From: Belnapia sp. F-4-1
GTDB taxonomy: Bacteria; Pseudomonadota; Alphaproteobacteria; Acetobacterales; Acetobacteraceae
DNA: 64,000 nucleotides
Direction of reading: 5' to 3'
Assembly: GCF_000802185.1 (NCBI RefSeq)
Contig: NZ_KN676113.1
Span: 1-64,000, forward strand
The notes under the pieces: generated by a model
Database searches by the model: none
Told to the model about the DNA's origin: nothing
The model's input: only the letters and a program-made list of their open reading frames with translations
In this document: positions 1-8,488 of the stretch, one piece after another
Layout: every line of letters begins with the position of its first letter
Position numbering within the stretch: position 1 is the first letter of the stretch
Translations under genes and position numbers: made by a program

Positions 1-69
1 ATGGTCGACGTGCCCGATCGTCCCAATGTTGCAGTGCGGCTTGTTCCGCTCAAACTTCGCCTTCGCCAT
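1..69 (-). CDS. tuf: Elongation factor Tu, N-terminal fragment (runs off window)
   Basis: Translating the complement from 69 down to 1 gives 23 residues beginning MAKAKFERNKPHCNIGTIGH and ending VDH. This is the conserved EF-Tu start, including the first part of the GTP-binding P-loop region. EF-Tu delivers aminoacyl-tRNA to the ribosome as a GTPase. The rest of the gene lies left of the window. No fusA or rpsG precedes it; instead a tRNA-Gly gene points the other way, so this copy is not directly behind the str-operon genes and may be a second tuf copy. A weak candidate promoter reads leftward as TTGACC (252-247), 17 nt, TAGGGC (229-224). The identification is secure; the promoter is not. 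Confidence 0.93.
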   Translation of the reverse strand, partial: MAKAKFERNKPHCNIGTIGHVDH

Positions 70-204
70 TGCCCGGCTCCGCTATCCCGTCTGGTCGTGT
101 CGCTTGCCCGAGGCCCGTCCGGCGGACAGGGAGCCGCCGCCTGAATTCCCCCGCAAAACCACGCGGGATATAGGCACAATTCTCGGCAATACCAGCCAGC
201 ACCC

Positions 205-233
205 TTGCCGGCCGGCGCGGCTGGCCCTATCAG
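205..233 (+). promoter_or_regulatory. Possible promoter of tRNA-Gly
   Basis: TTGCCG at 205-210 and TATCAG at 228-233 are separated by 17 nt, a sigma70-like arrangement 50 nt upstream of the mature tRNA end. The -10 box is a poor match and the area is GC-rich, so this is tentative. Confidence 0.3.
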
Positions 234-248
234 GAAGCGTGAACGGGG

Positions 249-596
249 TCAACGCTGGCTGGTGGCCAGCCCTTGTTCCACGGGCGGACGTAGCTCAGCT
301 GGTAGAGCGTCAGATTTCCAATCTGAATGTCGCGAGTTCGAACCTCGTCGTCCGCTCCAGCCCTCCGCCTTCCGCCGCCGGGTCTGCGCCAGGACATGGA
401 GCAGGACCCGCATCTCGCCCGAAACCCGGACATCGCCCGCGCCCATCCGCTGGATGGAGCGGAGGATGTTGCGCGGCGTCCGATCGTCGCCGCACCGCTT
501 CATCAGCCGGGCCAGGCTACCCGGGGTTTCGCCGAGGGCCATGAGCTCAGCCTGGAACCAGGCGGCGCCGTTCTGACTGGGATCGGGGTCGGGCAC
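249..596 (-). CDS. Doubtful small hypothetical protein overlapping antisense of tRNA-Gly
   Basis: A reading frame from a GTG at 596 would give 115 residues. Its first ~75 residues look protein-like: a helical stretch WFQAELMALGETPGSLARLM followed by an RNILRSIQRM segment and an RVSGEMRVLL segment. This resembles small helix-turn-helix-like Acetobacteraceae proteins that I know only by pattern. The last ~40 residues are simply the antisense of tRNA-Gly, a well-known annotation artefact. It lies just downstream of crcB on the same strand. Either the true protein is this long because no stop occurs before the tRNA, or the whole frame is spurious. No function is proposed. Confidence 0.35.
   Translation of the reverse strand: MPDPDPSQNGAAWFQAELMALGETPGSLARLMKRCGDDRTPRNILRSIQRMGAGDVRVSGEMRVLLHVLAQTRRRKAEGWSGRRGSNSRHSDWKSDALPAELRPPVEQGLATSQR
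284..359 (+). tRNA. tRNA-Gly (anticodon TCC), CCA encoded
   Basis: A 76-nt cloverleaf can be folded by eye. The acceptor stem GCGGACG (284-290) pairs with CGTCCGC (349-355), followed by discriminator T and an encoded CCA (357-359). The D-arm holds AGCTCAGCTGGTAGAGC. The anticodon stem TCAGA/TCTGA encloses loop TTTCCAA, giving anticodon TCC, which reads GGA glycine codons. The T-arm has GTTCGAACC. It is transcribed away from tuf. tRNA-Gly(TCC) genes near tuf are common in bacteria, which fits the context. Confidence 0.96.
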
Positions 597-684
597 GAAG
601 GCATCTCCGGCTGAAGGTCGACCGTTCGGGTGGTCCGATGCCGAAGCTTGCTCAATCGATACGATATAGCAACCGAAATCCGCC

Positions 685-1056
685 TTATCCCTGCCCGAAC
701 CAGTAGCCGAGCGCCACGGCCCCGAGGCAGACCAGGACCGAGAGCCCAATATTGGCAAGCGCCAGATCCATTCTTCCCTTCTGGATCAGCTCCAGGGTCT
801 GCAGGCTGAAGGAGGAAAAGGTGGTGAAGCCGCCGCAAAGCCCGACCATGACGAAGGCCCGCATTTCCGCCGGCACCGCCCAGCGCCCCTCCATCGTCAG
901 CGCCCCGAACCAGCCGATGACGAAGGAGCCGAGGATGTTGATGAACACCGTCGCCCAGGGAAAGACCGGTCCGAAGAGCGGGAAGGTCGCCAGGACGAGC
1001 CAGTAGCGCGCCATGCCGCCGAGCGCGCTGCCGACAGCCACCCAGGCATAGGTCAT
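685..1056 (-). CDS. crcB: Fluoride exporter CrcB/Fluc
   Basis: The 123-residue product is a small inner-membrane protein with four predicted hydrophobic helices. It carries the family hallmarks GGMARYWL near the N-terminus, [16 protein letters not shown] in the middle and [13 protein letters not shown] in the third helix, where the conserved phenylalanines of the fluoride pore sit. Fluc proteins work as antiparallel dimers that let fluoride out of the cell. I chose the ATG at 1056 ([10 protein letters not shown]) because homologues begin here; a longer frame adds 15 unrelated residues. There is no second crcB beside it, so a homodimer is expected. I looked for a fluoride riboswitch upstream and did not find a convincing one. 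Confidence 0.93.
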   Translation of the reverse strand: MTYAWVAVGSALGGMARYWLVLATFPLFGPVFPWATVFINILGSFVIGWFGALTMEGRWAVPAEMRAFVMVGLCGGFTTFSSFSLQTLELIQKGRMDLALANIGLSVLVCLGAVALGYWFGQG

Positions 1057-1267
1057 CGAGTTTCCGCTCCTCGCCTCCGCCGGAAAGGGCCGGGCTGGCA
1101 CCGAGCACGACCGGCGGCCGTGCGGGGCCAGGGTTCATCGGCGCCCGCAGCGGCTGAAGGACCCCCTGCCCCATGCCGTCAGCTTAGGCCAGGGATGCGC
1201 CACGGCGAAGGGGTGGCCGCCGACACGGCTTGGTAATATGGAAGCCACGTTCGAGAAGGACCGTCCG

Positions 1268-3124
1268 ATGCCGCACTACCGTTCCCGCACCACCACCCAT
1301 GGCCGCAACATGGCCGGCGCTCGGGGCCTTTGGCGCGCCACCGGCATGAAGGACGGGGATTTCGGCAAGCCGATCATCGCAGTGGTCAACAGCTTCACCC
1401 AATTCGTCCCCGGCCATGTCCATCTGAAGGACCTCGGTCAGCTGGTCGCTCGGGAGATCGAGGCGGCGGGCGGCGTCGCCAAGGAATTCAACACCATCGC
1501 GGTGGATGACGGCATCGCCATGGGGCATGACGGCATGCTCTACAGCCTGCCCTCCCGCGACCTCATCGCCGACAGCGTCGAGTACATGGTCAACGCGCAT
1601 TGCGCCGATGCCATGGTCTGCATCTCCAACTGCGACAAGATCACGCCGGGGATGCTGATGGCGACCATGCGCCTCAACATCCCGACCATCTTCGTCTCCG
1701 GTGGGCCGATGGAAGCCGGCAAGGTGGTGCATCGCGGGCAGAAGCGCTCGGTCGATCTGATCGACGCCATGATCGTCGCCGCCGACCCCAATGTGACGGA
1801 TGAGGAGGTGGCCGTCATCGAGCGTTCGGCCTGCCCGACCTGCGGCTCCTGCTCCGGCATGTTCACCGCCAATTCGATGAACTGCCTGACGGAGGCGCTG
1901 GGCCTCGCCCTGCCCGGCAACGGCACGGTCGTGGCGACGCATGCTGACCGCAAGGCGCTCTTCCTCGAGGCGGGGCGGAAGATCGTCGAGATCACCCGGG
2001 CGCATTACGAGACGGAGGACTTCTCCGTCCTGCCGCGCAGCATCGCCACCATGACGGCCTTCGAGAACGCGATGACGCTCGACATCGCCATGGGCGGCTC
2101 CACCAACACCGTGCTGCACCTGCTGGCGGCGGCGCATGAGGGCGGCGTCGGCTTCACCATGCAGGATATCGACCGGCTCTCGCGCCGGGTGCCGGTGCTC
2201 TGCAAGGTGGCTCCCTCGGTCGCCAACGTGCATGTGGAGGACGTCCACCGGGCGGGTGGCATCATGGGCATCCTCGGCGAGCTCGACCGCGCGGGGCTGA
2301 TCGACACCTCCGTCAGCCGGGTCGATGCACCGAGCCTCGCCGAGGCGCTGGCGCGGTGGGACGTGCACCGGACGGCGGACGACAAGGTTCGGCACTTCTT
2401 CCAGGCGGCGCCGGGCGGCATCCCGACCACGGTCGCCTTCAGCCAGGGCGAGCGCTGGGAAAGCCTCGACACGGACCGCGCCGGCGGCGTGATCCGCGAC
2501 AAGGAGCATGCCTTCTCGCAGGATGGCGGCCTTGCGGTGCTCTACGGCAACCTGGCCGAAGAGGGCTGCATCGTGAAGACGGCGGGCGTCGATGCCAGCA
2601 TCCTCGCCTTCTCCGGCCCGGCACGGGTCTTCGAGAGCCAGGATGCGGCGGTCGAGGGCATCCTCGGCGGCGCGGTGCAGCCGGGCGATGTGGTGCTGGT
2701 GCGCTATGAAGGGCCGCGCGGCGGGCCGGGGATGCAGGAGATGCTGTATCCGACGAGCTACCTGAAGTCGAAGGGGCTCGGGAAGGTCTGCGCCCTGGTG
2801 ACGGATGGGCGCTTCTCCGGCGGCTCCTCGGGGCTGTCCATCGGGCATCTGTCGCCCGAGGCGGCGGAGGGCGGGCTGGTCGGGCTGGTCGAGGATGGCG
2901 ACCGGATCGAGATCGACATCCCGAACCGGCGCATCAACCTCGCCGTGCCGGATGCGGTGCTGGCCGAGCGCCGCGCTGCCATGGAGGCGAAGGGTGCGGC
3001 CGCCTGGCAGCCGGCGCAGCCGCGCAAGCGCCAGGTCTCGACCGCGCTGCAGGCCTATGCGGCGATGGTGACCAGCGCGGCGCGCGGCGCGGTACGCGAT
3101 CTGAAGGGCGTGCGGCGGCGCTAA
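1268..3124 (+). CDS. ilvD: Dihydroxy-acid dehydratase
   Basis: IlvD dehydrates 2,3-dihydroxy-isovalerate and -methylvalerate to the 2-keto acids, the third step of valine and isoleucine synthesis, using an iron-sulfur cluster. The 618 residues match the length of the E. coli-type enzyme. The signatures [10 protein letters not shown] (Cys122-Asp-Lys) and [15 protein letters not shown] (Cys195 region) supply cluster ligands and Mg-binding residues, and [11 protein letters not shown] and the C-terminal GRFSGGSSG motif are present. The ATG at 1268 follows AGAAGGAC and gives [12 protein letters not shown], the usual start; an in-frame ATG at 1238 lacks such a site. It is transcribed alone, with a convergent monooxygenase gene downstream. 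Confidence 0.97.
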   Translation: MPHYRSRTTTHGRNMAGARGLWRATGMKDGDFGKPIIAVVNSFTQFVPGHVHLKDLGQLVAREIEAAGGVAKEFNTIAVDDGIAMGHDGMLYSLPSRDLIADSVEYMVNAHCADAMVCISNCDKITPGMLMATMRLNIPTIFVSGGPMEAGKVVHRGQKRSVDLIDAMIVAADPNVTDEEVAVIERSACPTCGSCSGMFTANSMNCLTEALGLALPGNGTVVATHADRKALFLEAGRKIVEITRAHYETEDFSVLPRSIATMTAFENAMTLDIAMGGSTNTVLHLLAAAHEGGVGFTMQDIDRLSRRVPVLCKVAPSVANVHVEDVHRAGGIMGILGELDRAGLIDTSVSRVDAPSLAEALARWDVHRTADDKVRHFFQAAPGGIPTTVAFSQGERWESLDTDRAGGVIRDKEHAFSQDGGLAVLYGNLAEEGCIVKTAGVDASILAFSGPARVFESQDAAVEGILGGAVQPGDVVLVRYEGPRGGPGMQEMLYPTSYLKSKGLGKVCALVTDGRFSGGSSGLSIGHLSPEAAEGGLVGLVEDGDRIEIDIPNRRINLAVPDAVLAERRAAMEAKGAAAWQPAQPRKRQVSTALQAYAAMVTSAARGAVRDLKGVRRR

Positions 3125-3165
3125 CCCTCACCCCGGGCCAGGCGGGGAGGCGGTGGCGCGCATGC

Positions 3166-4503
3166 TTATCCGCGTGCCGCCGCGTAGCGGTTGGCCGGCA
3201 TGGGCACGCCAAGGTTCTCGCGCAGCGTCGTCCCCTCGTATTCGGTGCGGAACATGCCGCGCCGGCGCAGCTCCGGCAGCACCAGCTCGACGAAATCGTC
3301 GAGGCCGACCGGCAGCACCGGCGGGCAGATGTTGAACCCGTCCGCCGCGCCAGCCGCGACCCACTCCTCCATGTCGTCGACGATGCTTTCCGGCGTGCCC
3401 ACCACCACGCGGCCGCCGAAGCCGGCGGCGATGCGGCTGTAAAGCTGGCGGATGGAGAGGTTCTCGCGCCGCGCCAAGTCGAGCGCCATGCGTGCCATGC
3501 TGCGGATGCGCGGATCCTGCGGCTCCGGCACCGGCCCGTCGAGGTCGTAGCCGCTGAGGTCGCCCATCTGGCCGTAGAGGTAGGAGAGGCCAAGCTCCGG
3601 CGCGACGAGGTCATTCAGCTGGTCGAGCTTCGCCTGCGCCTCGGCCTGAGTGCGGCCGATGAAATAGGTGATGCCGGGCATCACCTTCAGATCGTCCCAG
3701 TCACGGCCGTATTTGGCAAGCCGCCCCTTGAGCTTGGCGTAGTAGTCGCGCGCCGCCTCCAGCGTATGCGACGCTGAATAGACGACATCGGCGCTGCGCG
3801 CGGCGATCTCCAGCCCCTGCTCCGAGGCGCCGGCCTGCACCAGGATCGGCCGGCCCTGCGGTGTGCGGGCGACGGTCAGCGGGCCGCGCACCTTGAAATG
3901 CTTGCCCTTGTGGTCGAGCACATGGAGCTTCGACTGATCGAAGAAGATGCCGCTGGCCTTGTCGTGAACCAGCGCATCGCCCTCCCAGGAATCCCAGAGC
4001 CCCTTCACCACCTCGACGAATTCGGCGGCGCGCTCGTAGCGCAGGTCGTATTCCATGTGCTGGTCGCGGTTGAAATTCCACGCCTCCGCCTCCGACCAGG
4101 AGGTGACGATGTTCCAGCCGGCGCGGCCGCCGCTCAGATGGTCGAGGGAGGCCCATTTGCGAGCGATGTGGAAGGGTTCGTTGTAGGTGGTGGAGGCAGT
4201 GGCGACGAGGCCGATGCGGCTGGTCAGCCCGGCGAGCGCCGAGAGCAGGGTCAGCGGCTCCAGCTCCGCCGTCTGGTGCGAGCGGCAGAGGGCGCCCGGC
4301 GGGTCGTCCCGGGTGCGCAGCCCGATGCCGTCGGCGAGGAAGAGCATGTCGAGCTTCGCTGCCTCCGCCGTGCGGGCGATGCGGAGGAAGTGGCTCAACT
4401 TGGAAGCGGCGCCGGGATCGGCCTCCGGGTGGCGCCAGGCCGCGGCGTGGTAGCCGAGGTAACGCATCGAAAGGCCGAGCTTGATGGGCTTGCGGGTGCT
4501 CAT
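3166..4503 (-). CDS. NtaA/SnaA/DszA-family FMN-dependent monooxygenase
   Basis: This 445-residue protein belongs to the luciferase-like flavin monooxygenases of the nitrilotriacetate monooxygenase component A group. Supporting motifs are LFLADG near residue 55, RIGLVATASTTYNEPFHIAR, the diagnostic SGGRAGWNIVTSW, and VQAGASEQGLEIAARSADVV. Such enzymes use reduced FMN from a partner reductase to oxidise substrates such as aminopolycarboxylates, sulfur heterocycles or N-acetyl-cysteine derivatives. No flavin reductase gene is adjacent. The gene is divergent from a peptide-type binding protein at 4695, which could import its substrate (inference). The ATG at 4503 gives MSTRKPIKLGL, the typical family start. 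Substrate is unknown. Confidence 0.88.
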   Translation of the reverse strand: MSTRKPIKLGLSMRYLGYHAAAWRHPEADPGAASKLSHFLRIARTAEAAKLDMLFLADGIGLRTRDDPPGALCRSHQTAELEPLTLLSALAGLTSRIGLVATASTTYNEPFHIARKWASLDHLSGGRAGWNIVTSWSEAEAWNFNRDQHMEYDLRYERAAEFVEVVKGLWDSWEGDALVHDKASGIFFDQSKLHVLDHKGKHFKVRGPLTVARTPQGRPILVQAGASEQGLEIAARSADVVYSASHTLEAARDYYAKLKGRLAKYGRDWDDLKVMPGITYFIGRTQAEAQAKLDQLNDLVAPELGLSYLYGQMGDLSGYDLDGPVPEPQDPRIRSMARMALDLARRENLSIRQLYSRIAAGFGGRVVVGTPESIVDDMEEWVAAGAADGFNICPPVLPVGLDDFVELVLPELRRRGMFRTEYEGTTLRENLGVPMPANRYAAARG

Positions 4504-4694
4504 ACGGATCCTGGGTCGCTGCCGGCCGGCATGATGCGCTGCGGCGCGGGTGGCGCAAGCACCAAGCGCCCGACATCCGGCCTCGGCGATACGGCCGCTG
4601 CCTGGATTTGTGGCAGGCATTGCAGCGACGGGCCAGCGGGAGGACACTCGTCGCCAAGGCCCGTCCAAGGGCCGGTCACGGAGGAGTGCCGAGG

Positions 4695-6263
4695 ATGCGA
4701 CGCCGCCAATTGCTGGCTGCCCTGCCCGCCGGCCTTGCCCTGCCGGCGCTCGCCGCCGAGCCGCGGGTGCTGGTCCATGTGCCGCAGGCCAACCTCACCA
4801 GCCTCGACCCGGTCTGGACCACGGCGGTCGTCACCCGCAATGCCGCGCACCTGCTCTTCGAGACGCTCTACGGGCGCGACGAGGCGCTGAACCCACAGCC
4901 GCAGATGGTCGAGGGGCATCGCGTGGAGGATGGAGCGCGGCGCTGGACGATGCGGCTGCGCGAGGGCCTGCGCTTCCATACCGGCGAGCCGGTGCTGGCA
5001 CGGGACTGCATCGCCTCGCTGCGCCGCTGGATGGTGCGCGACCCGATCGGCCAGACCATCGCCGCCCGGCTCGACGCCCTGGAGGCGCCGGATGACCGCA
5101 CCCTGGCCTGGCGGCTGAACAAGCCCTTCGCTTCCCTCCCCTATGCCCTGGCGAAGACCCAGCCGAGCCCCGTCATCATGCCCGAGCGCGTGGCGCGGAC
5201 CGACCCTTTCCGGCAAATCACTGAAATCACCGGCAGCGGCCCCTTCCGCTGGGTAGCGGAGGAGTATGTGCCGGGCAGCCGTGCCGTCTTCGCCCGCTTC
5301 GATGCCTACCGGCCGCGCGAGGAGCCCGCCAGCTACGCCGCCGGCGGCTATCGGGTGATGGTGGACCGCGTCGAGTGGCGCATCATCCCCGATGCGGGGA
5401 CGGCGGCGAATGCGCTGATCAACGGCGAGGTGGACTGGGTCGACCAGCCCTTGCCCGACCTGCTGCCGCGGCTGAAGCGGGCGCGGGGCGTCACGGTCGG
5501 GGCGCTCGACCAGTACGGCACCTTCGGCGCGTTCCGGCCGAACCACCTGCATGGCGCCACGGCCAATCCGGGCGTCCGCCGCGCCATGCTGGCGGCGATC
5601 GACCAGGTGGAGGTGATGACGGCGGTGATGGGCGAGGACCGCTCGCTCTTCCGTGCCCCGGTCGGCTTCTTCCTGCCCGGCACGCCCTCGGCCAGCGAGG
5701 CCGGGATGGAGGCGGTACGGCGCCGCCGCAGCCCGGACGAGATCAGGCGGATGCTGGCCGAGGCCGGCTATGGCGGCGAGCGCATCCTGCTGATGCACCC
5801 GACCGATCAGACCTTCTACGACGCCATGTCGAGCGTCGCGGCCGCGGCCTGGCGCGCGGTCGGCCTCAACATCGACGACCAGGCGATGGACTGGGGCACC
5901 GTCGTCCAGCGCCGCACCAGCATGGAGCCGCTGGAGCGCGGCGGCTGGTCCGTCTTCCCGGCCGGCTACCCGGCGGCGGAGTACCGCGACCCGGTCTTCG
6001 CTTCCAACATCCGTGGCAACGGCCGGGGTGCCTGGTTCGGCTGGCCGGAGGATGCCGAGCTCGAGGCGATGCGAGACCGCTGGATGGAGGGTACCGACGA
6101 GGCGGAGCTGCGCCGGCTCGACCAGGCGATCCAGCGCCGCGCCTTCGAGACCGTGCCCTTCATCCCGCTCGGCCAGTACCTGCCGCCGGCGGCCTGGCGG
6201 AGCAGCCTCAAGGGCCTGCTGAAAGGCCCGGTGCCGGTGTTCTGGAATGTGGAGAAAGGGTAG
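4695..6263 (+). CDS. ABC transporter substrate-binding protein, peptide/nickel (DppA/OppA) family
   Basis: The 522-residue protein is a family-5 periplasmic binding protein. It starts MRRRQLLAALPAGLALPALA, a signal peptide with adjacent arginines that could use the Tat or Sec route. Family features are SLDPVWTT, the LYGRDEALNPQPQMVEG segment, LREGLRFHTGEPV and GSGPFRWV. It ends at FWNVEKG like other members. No permease or ATPase gene is nearby, so it is an orphan binding component. Two Lin0512 genes follow immediately (3-nt gap), suggesting a functional link. The start at 4695 follows a GGAGGAGTGCCGAGG purine-rich region. Ligand is unknown. Confidence 0.9.
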   Translation: MRRRQLLAALPAGLALPALAAEPRVLVHVPQANLTSLDPVWTTAVVTRNAAHLLFETLYGRDEALNPQPQMVEGHRVEDGARRWTMRLREGLRFHTGEPVLARDCIASLRRWMVRDPIGQTIAARLDALEAPDDRTLAWRLNKPFASLPYALAKTQPSPVIMPERVARTDPFRQITEITGSGPFRWVAEEYVPGSRAVFARFDAYRPREEPASYAAGGYRVMVDRVEWRIIPDAGTAANALINGEVDWVDQPLPDLLPRLKRARGVTVGALDQYGTFGAFRPNHLHGATANPGVRRAMLAAIDQVEVMTAVMGEDRSLFRAPVGFFLPGTPSASEAGMEAVRRRRSPDEIRRMLAEAGYGGERILLMHPTDQTFYDAMSSVAAAAWRAVGLNIDDQAMDWGTVVQRRTSMEPLERGGWSVFPAGYPAAEYRDPVFASNIRGNGRGAWFGWPEDAELEAMRDRWMEGTDEAELRRLDQAIQRRAFETVPFIPLGQYLPPAAWRSSLKGLLKGPVPVFWNVEKG

Positions 6264-6266
6264 CAC

Positions 6267-6620
6267 ATGCCGATGAAACGCATGGTGCTGGAGCTCGGCA
6301 TGGGGACCGATATCCGTGGCACCGACTATACCAAGGCCGCGGTGCGGGCGCTGCGCGATGCGCTCTGGCACAACTCCCTCACCATCACCCATGCGCTCGG
6401 ACTGCATGTCGACAGCATGGAGGTGGAGGTGCGGATTGGCGTGCCGAAGCCCGAGCAGGTCGATAAGGATGCCGTGCTGGCCGTGCTGCCGCATGGCACC
6501 GGCACGGTGACGGTGGTGGAAGGCGGGCTCGAGATCCCGAACGAGGCGGGCACCGGCTCCACCGTCATGGCCCATGCCGCCGCTATCGTCCGGCTGGACC
6601 TGCCGGAGCGGCCGGCATGA
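6267..6620 (+). CDS. Lin0512 family protein, first copy
   Basis: This 117-residue protein matches the conserved Lin0512 (TIGR02058) family, whose function I do not know to be established. Diagnostic segments are LELGMGTDIRGTDYTKAA, a helix with ALRDALWHNSLT, the IGVPKPEQVD strand and turn, and LPHGTGTV followed by VVEGGLEIP. There is no signal peptide, so it is probably cytoplasmic. It starts 3 nt after the binding-protein stop, behind GAGAAAGGG, and its stop overlaps the start of a second copy (ATGA at 6617-6620). Translation is therefore probably coupled and the two proteins may pair. Confidence 0.85.
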   Translation: MPMKRMVLELGMGTDIRGTDYTKAAVRALRDALWHNSLTITHALGLHVDSMEVEVRIGVPKPEQVDKDAVLAVLPHGTGTVTVVEGGLEIPNEAGTGSTVMAHAAAIVRLDLPERPA

Positions 6621-6958
6621 CCGCACGGCGCGTGATCCTGGAGATGGGCGCCGGCAACGACCTCCACGGCGGCGACTATACCAAGGCGGCGCTGCGGGCG
6701 GTGCAGGATGCGCTGCACCACTCCTCCCTGACCATGCTGCGCTCGCTGAAGGTCGACCCGAAGACCATGCTGGTCGATGTCACCATCGGCGTGCAGCAGC
6801 CGGAGCGCGTCGATGCCGAGCGGGTGCGGGCCTCGCTGCCGCATGGCATCGTCACGGTGCGGGTGGTGAAGGGCGGGCTCGACGTGCCGGATGACGAGGG
6901 CAGCGACGTGGCGGTGATCGCCAGCGCCGCCATCAGCGTGAGGCTTGAACTGCCCTGA
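6617..6958 (+). CDS. Lin0512 family protein, second copy
   Basis: This 113-residue protein is a paralog of its upstream neighbour and aligns with it over the full length with no large gaps. Shared features are the start (VILEMGAG against VLELGMG), DYTKAALRAVQDALHHSSLT, IGVQQPERVD, LPHG and VVKGGLDVP. The copies differ enough to be an old duplication rather than a recent one. It overlaps the first copy by 4 nt (ATGA). Its 3' end overlaps the convergent amidohydrolase-like gene by 26 bp. Function is unknown; a heteromer of the two copies is an inference from coupling. Confidence 0.85.
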   Translation: MTARRVILEMGAGNDLHGGDYTKAALRAVQDALHHSSLTMLRSLKVDPKTMLVDVTIGVQQPERVDAERVRASLPHGIVTVRVVKGGLDVPDDEGSDVAVIASAAISVRLELP

Positions 6959-7664
6959 GCGCCGGCACGAGGCGCGCCGCCCAGGCTTCCACGCCCGCGT
7001 CATCGGCCAGCAGGTCCTGCCGTACCTCGACCAGCGCCGCTGGCAGGCCGCGCGCATCGCCATGCACCGGCACGGTGTAGTCGTGCTCGGGCTCGATCCG
7101 GTAGGGCTCGTTGTCGCCGATCACCAGCGCCCGGTCGGCGGCCAGGGCCTCGATCAACCCGCGTCCGAGCGCCGCCGCCCCGGCATAGAGCAGGCCGGCA
7201 TGCCAGGGGCGGCGCACGCCCTGATAGACCGGGGTGAAGCTGTGCACGCCGATGACGATGGCAGGCCCGCCGCGCCGTGCATCGAGGCAAGCGGCGACGG
7301 CGTCGTGGAAGGGCCGGAAATAGCGCTTCTGTCGGGCCGCGACCTCCTCGGCCGGAAGGTCCAGGTTGCCGGGGATGTCGGTATCCTCGCTGCGGAGCGG
7401 GATGGAGGTCGGCGCCCCGAGCGGCCGGTTGCAGTCGATCAGCAGCCGCGAATAGCCGGACAGGAAGAGCGGTGCATCCAGCCGCTCCGAGAGCAGCCGG
7501 GCCAGCGCCGCCGCCCCGATATCCCAGGCGATATGCCGCGCTAGGTCTGCCGGCCCCAGTCCGAGCCCGGCATAGGAATCGGGGATATGGTTCGAAGCGT
7601 GCTCGCAAAGCAGGACGAAGGGCGAAGCGCCCTCCGGGTTGAGCGTGGTGACCGCCGGCCTCAC
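6933..7664 (-). CDS. N-formylglutamate amidohydrolase-family protein
   Basis: The 243-residue product belongs to the N-formylglutamate amidohydrolase (HutG-like, PF05013) family of zinc hydrolases. Visible motifs are LLCEHASNHIP near residue 18, a DIGAAALAR helix, SRLLIDCNRPLG, and VIGVHSFTPVY. The GTG at 7664 overlaps the TGA of the upstream transglutaminase (GTGA), so the genes are translationally coupled. The family hydrolyses N-formyl-glutamate in histidine breakdown, but no hut genes are present and the transglutaminase neighbours point to another amide or peptide substrate. Real activity is uncertain. Confidence 0.87.
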   Translation of the reverse strand: MRPAVTTLNPEGASPFVLLCEHASNHIPDSYAGLGLGPADLARHIAWDIGAAALARLLSERLDAPLFLSGYSRLLIDCNRPLGAPTSIPLRSEDTDIPGNLDLPAEEVAARQKRYFRPFHDAVAACLDARRGGPAIVIGVHSFTPVYQGVRRPWHAGLLYAGAAALGRGLIEALAADRALVIGDNEPYRIEPEHDYTVPVHGDARGLPAALVEVRQDLLADDAGVEAWAARLVPALRAVQASR

Positions 7665-8467
7665 CCCGGGATCTCGTCGGTCACCACCTGGAAATCCACC
7701 AGCATGCAGGGGCCGAAGCTGGTGCTGATCGCCACATCGGTCGCATCGCGGCCGCGCGCCATCAGGATGCGGCCGATGCGCGGCTGGTTGTTGCGGGCAT
7801 CGAAAGTGTGCCACTCGCCGCCGAGATAGACCTCGAACCAGGCCGCGAAATCCATCGGCCCGCCCGGCGGCACGCCGATATCGCCGAGCCAGCCGGTGCA
7901 GTAGCGCGCCGGGATGTTGAGGCAGCGGCAGAAGGCGACCGCCAGGTGGGCATAATCGCGGCAGACGCCGCGGCGATCCATATAGGCGCCCCAGGCCGTG
8001 CGCTGGGAGTTCGCATGCTCGTAGCCGAAGGTGATGTGGTTGTGGACCCAGTCGCAGATCGCCTGCACCCGGGCCCAGCCCGGCTGCGTGCCGGCGAAGA
8101 GCGACCAGGCTGTGTCCGACAGCCGATCCGTCTCGCAATAGCGGCTGCCGAGCAGGAAGACGATCGCCTCGTCCGGCAGCTCCTCCAGCGGATGCTGCAT
8201 CGCCTCGGGCACCACCCGGTCCCAGGTGCCCGGATCGCGCATCACCAGGTCGGCCGAGATGGTCAGCCGCCCCGCCGGCGCGGTGACGCGCGTGCAGAGG
8301 TTGCCGAAGCCGTCATTGTACTGCCGCGCCGGAACGGGCGGATCGAAGAAGATCTCGTGCGGCGACTCCAGATCCGTCAAGCGGGAGGGATGCGGGCTGA
8401 CCATCAGCAGCATCGGGGTCGGCTGTGGGCAGTCATAGACGATCTGGTAGCCGGCGCGGATGCGCAT
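7661..8467 (-). CDS. Transglutaminase-like cysteine protease-fold protein
   Basis: The 268-residue protein has a transglutaminase core. The catalytic triad can be assigned: Cys169 in RGVCRDYAHLAVAFCR, His220 in GEWHTFD and Asp223 in FDARNNQPRIG. An N-terminal beta domain (residues 1-90) precedes it. There is no signal peptide, suggesting the cytoplasm. Bacterial members act as proteases or amidases more often than cross-linkers. It lies between a second transglutaminase gene upstream (21-nt gap) and a coupled amidohydrolase downstream, probably as one operon of 9379-6933. Confidence 0.9.
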   Translation of the reverse strand: MRIRAGYQIVYDCPQPTPMLLMVSPHPSRLTDLESPHEIFFDPPVPARQYNDGFGNLCTRVTAPAGRLTISADLVMRDPGTWDRVVPEAMQHPLEELPDEAIVFLLGSRYCETDRLSDTAWSLFAGTQPGWARVQAICDWVHNHITFGYEHANSQRTAWGAYMDRRGVCRDYAHLAVAFCRCLNIPARYCTGWLGDIGVPPGGPMDFAAWFEVYLGGEWHTFDARNNQPRIGRILMARGRDATDVAISTSFGPCMLVDFQVVTDEIPG

Positions 8468-8488
8468 GGGCGGGATCCTTAGCTGAGA

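Noticed and set aside
1057-1180. Fluoride riboswitch upstream of crcB
   Set aside because: The complement contains a GCCGATGAACCC stretch that faintly recalls the crcB motif, but the conserved pseudoknot segments cannot be paired.
1184-2848. Long open frame opposite ilvD
   Set aside because: Same reason: ilvD is certain and the antisense product is Arg/His/Gly-rich without motifs.
3122-3150. Terminator between ilvD and the convergent monooxygenase
   Set aside because: CCTCACCCC/GGGGAGG pairing is imperfect, with no T-run; too weak to list.
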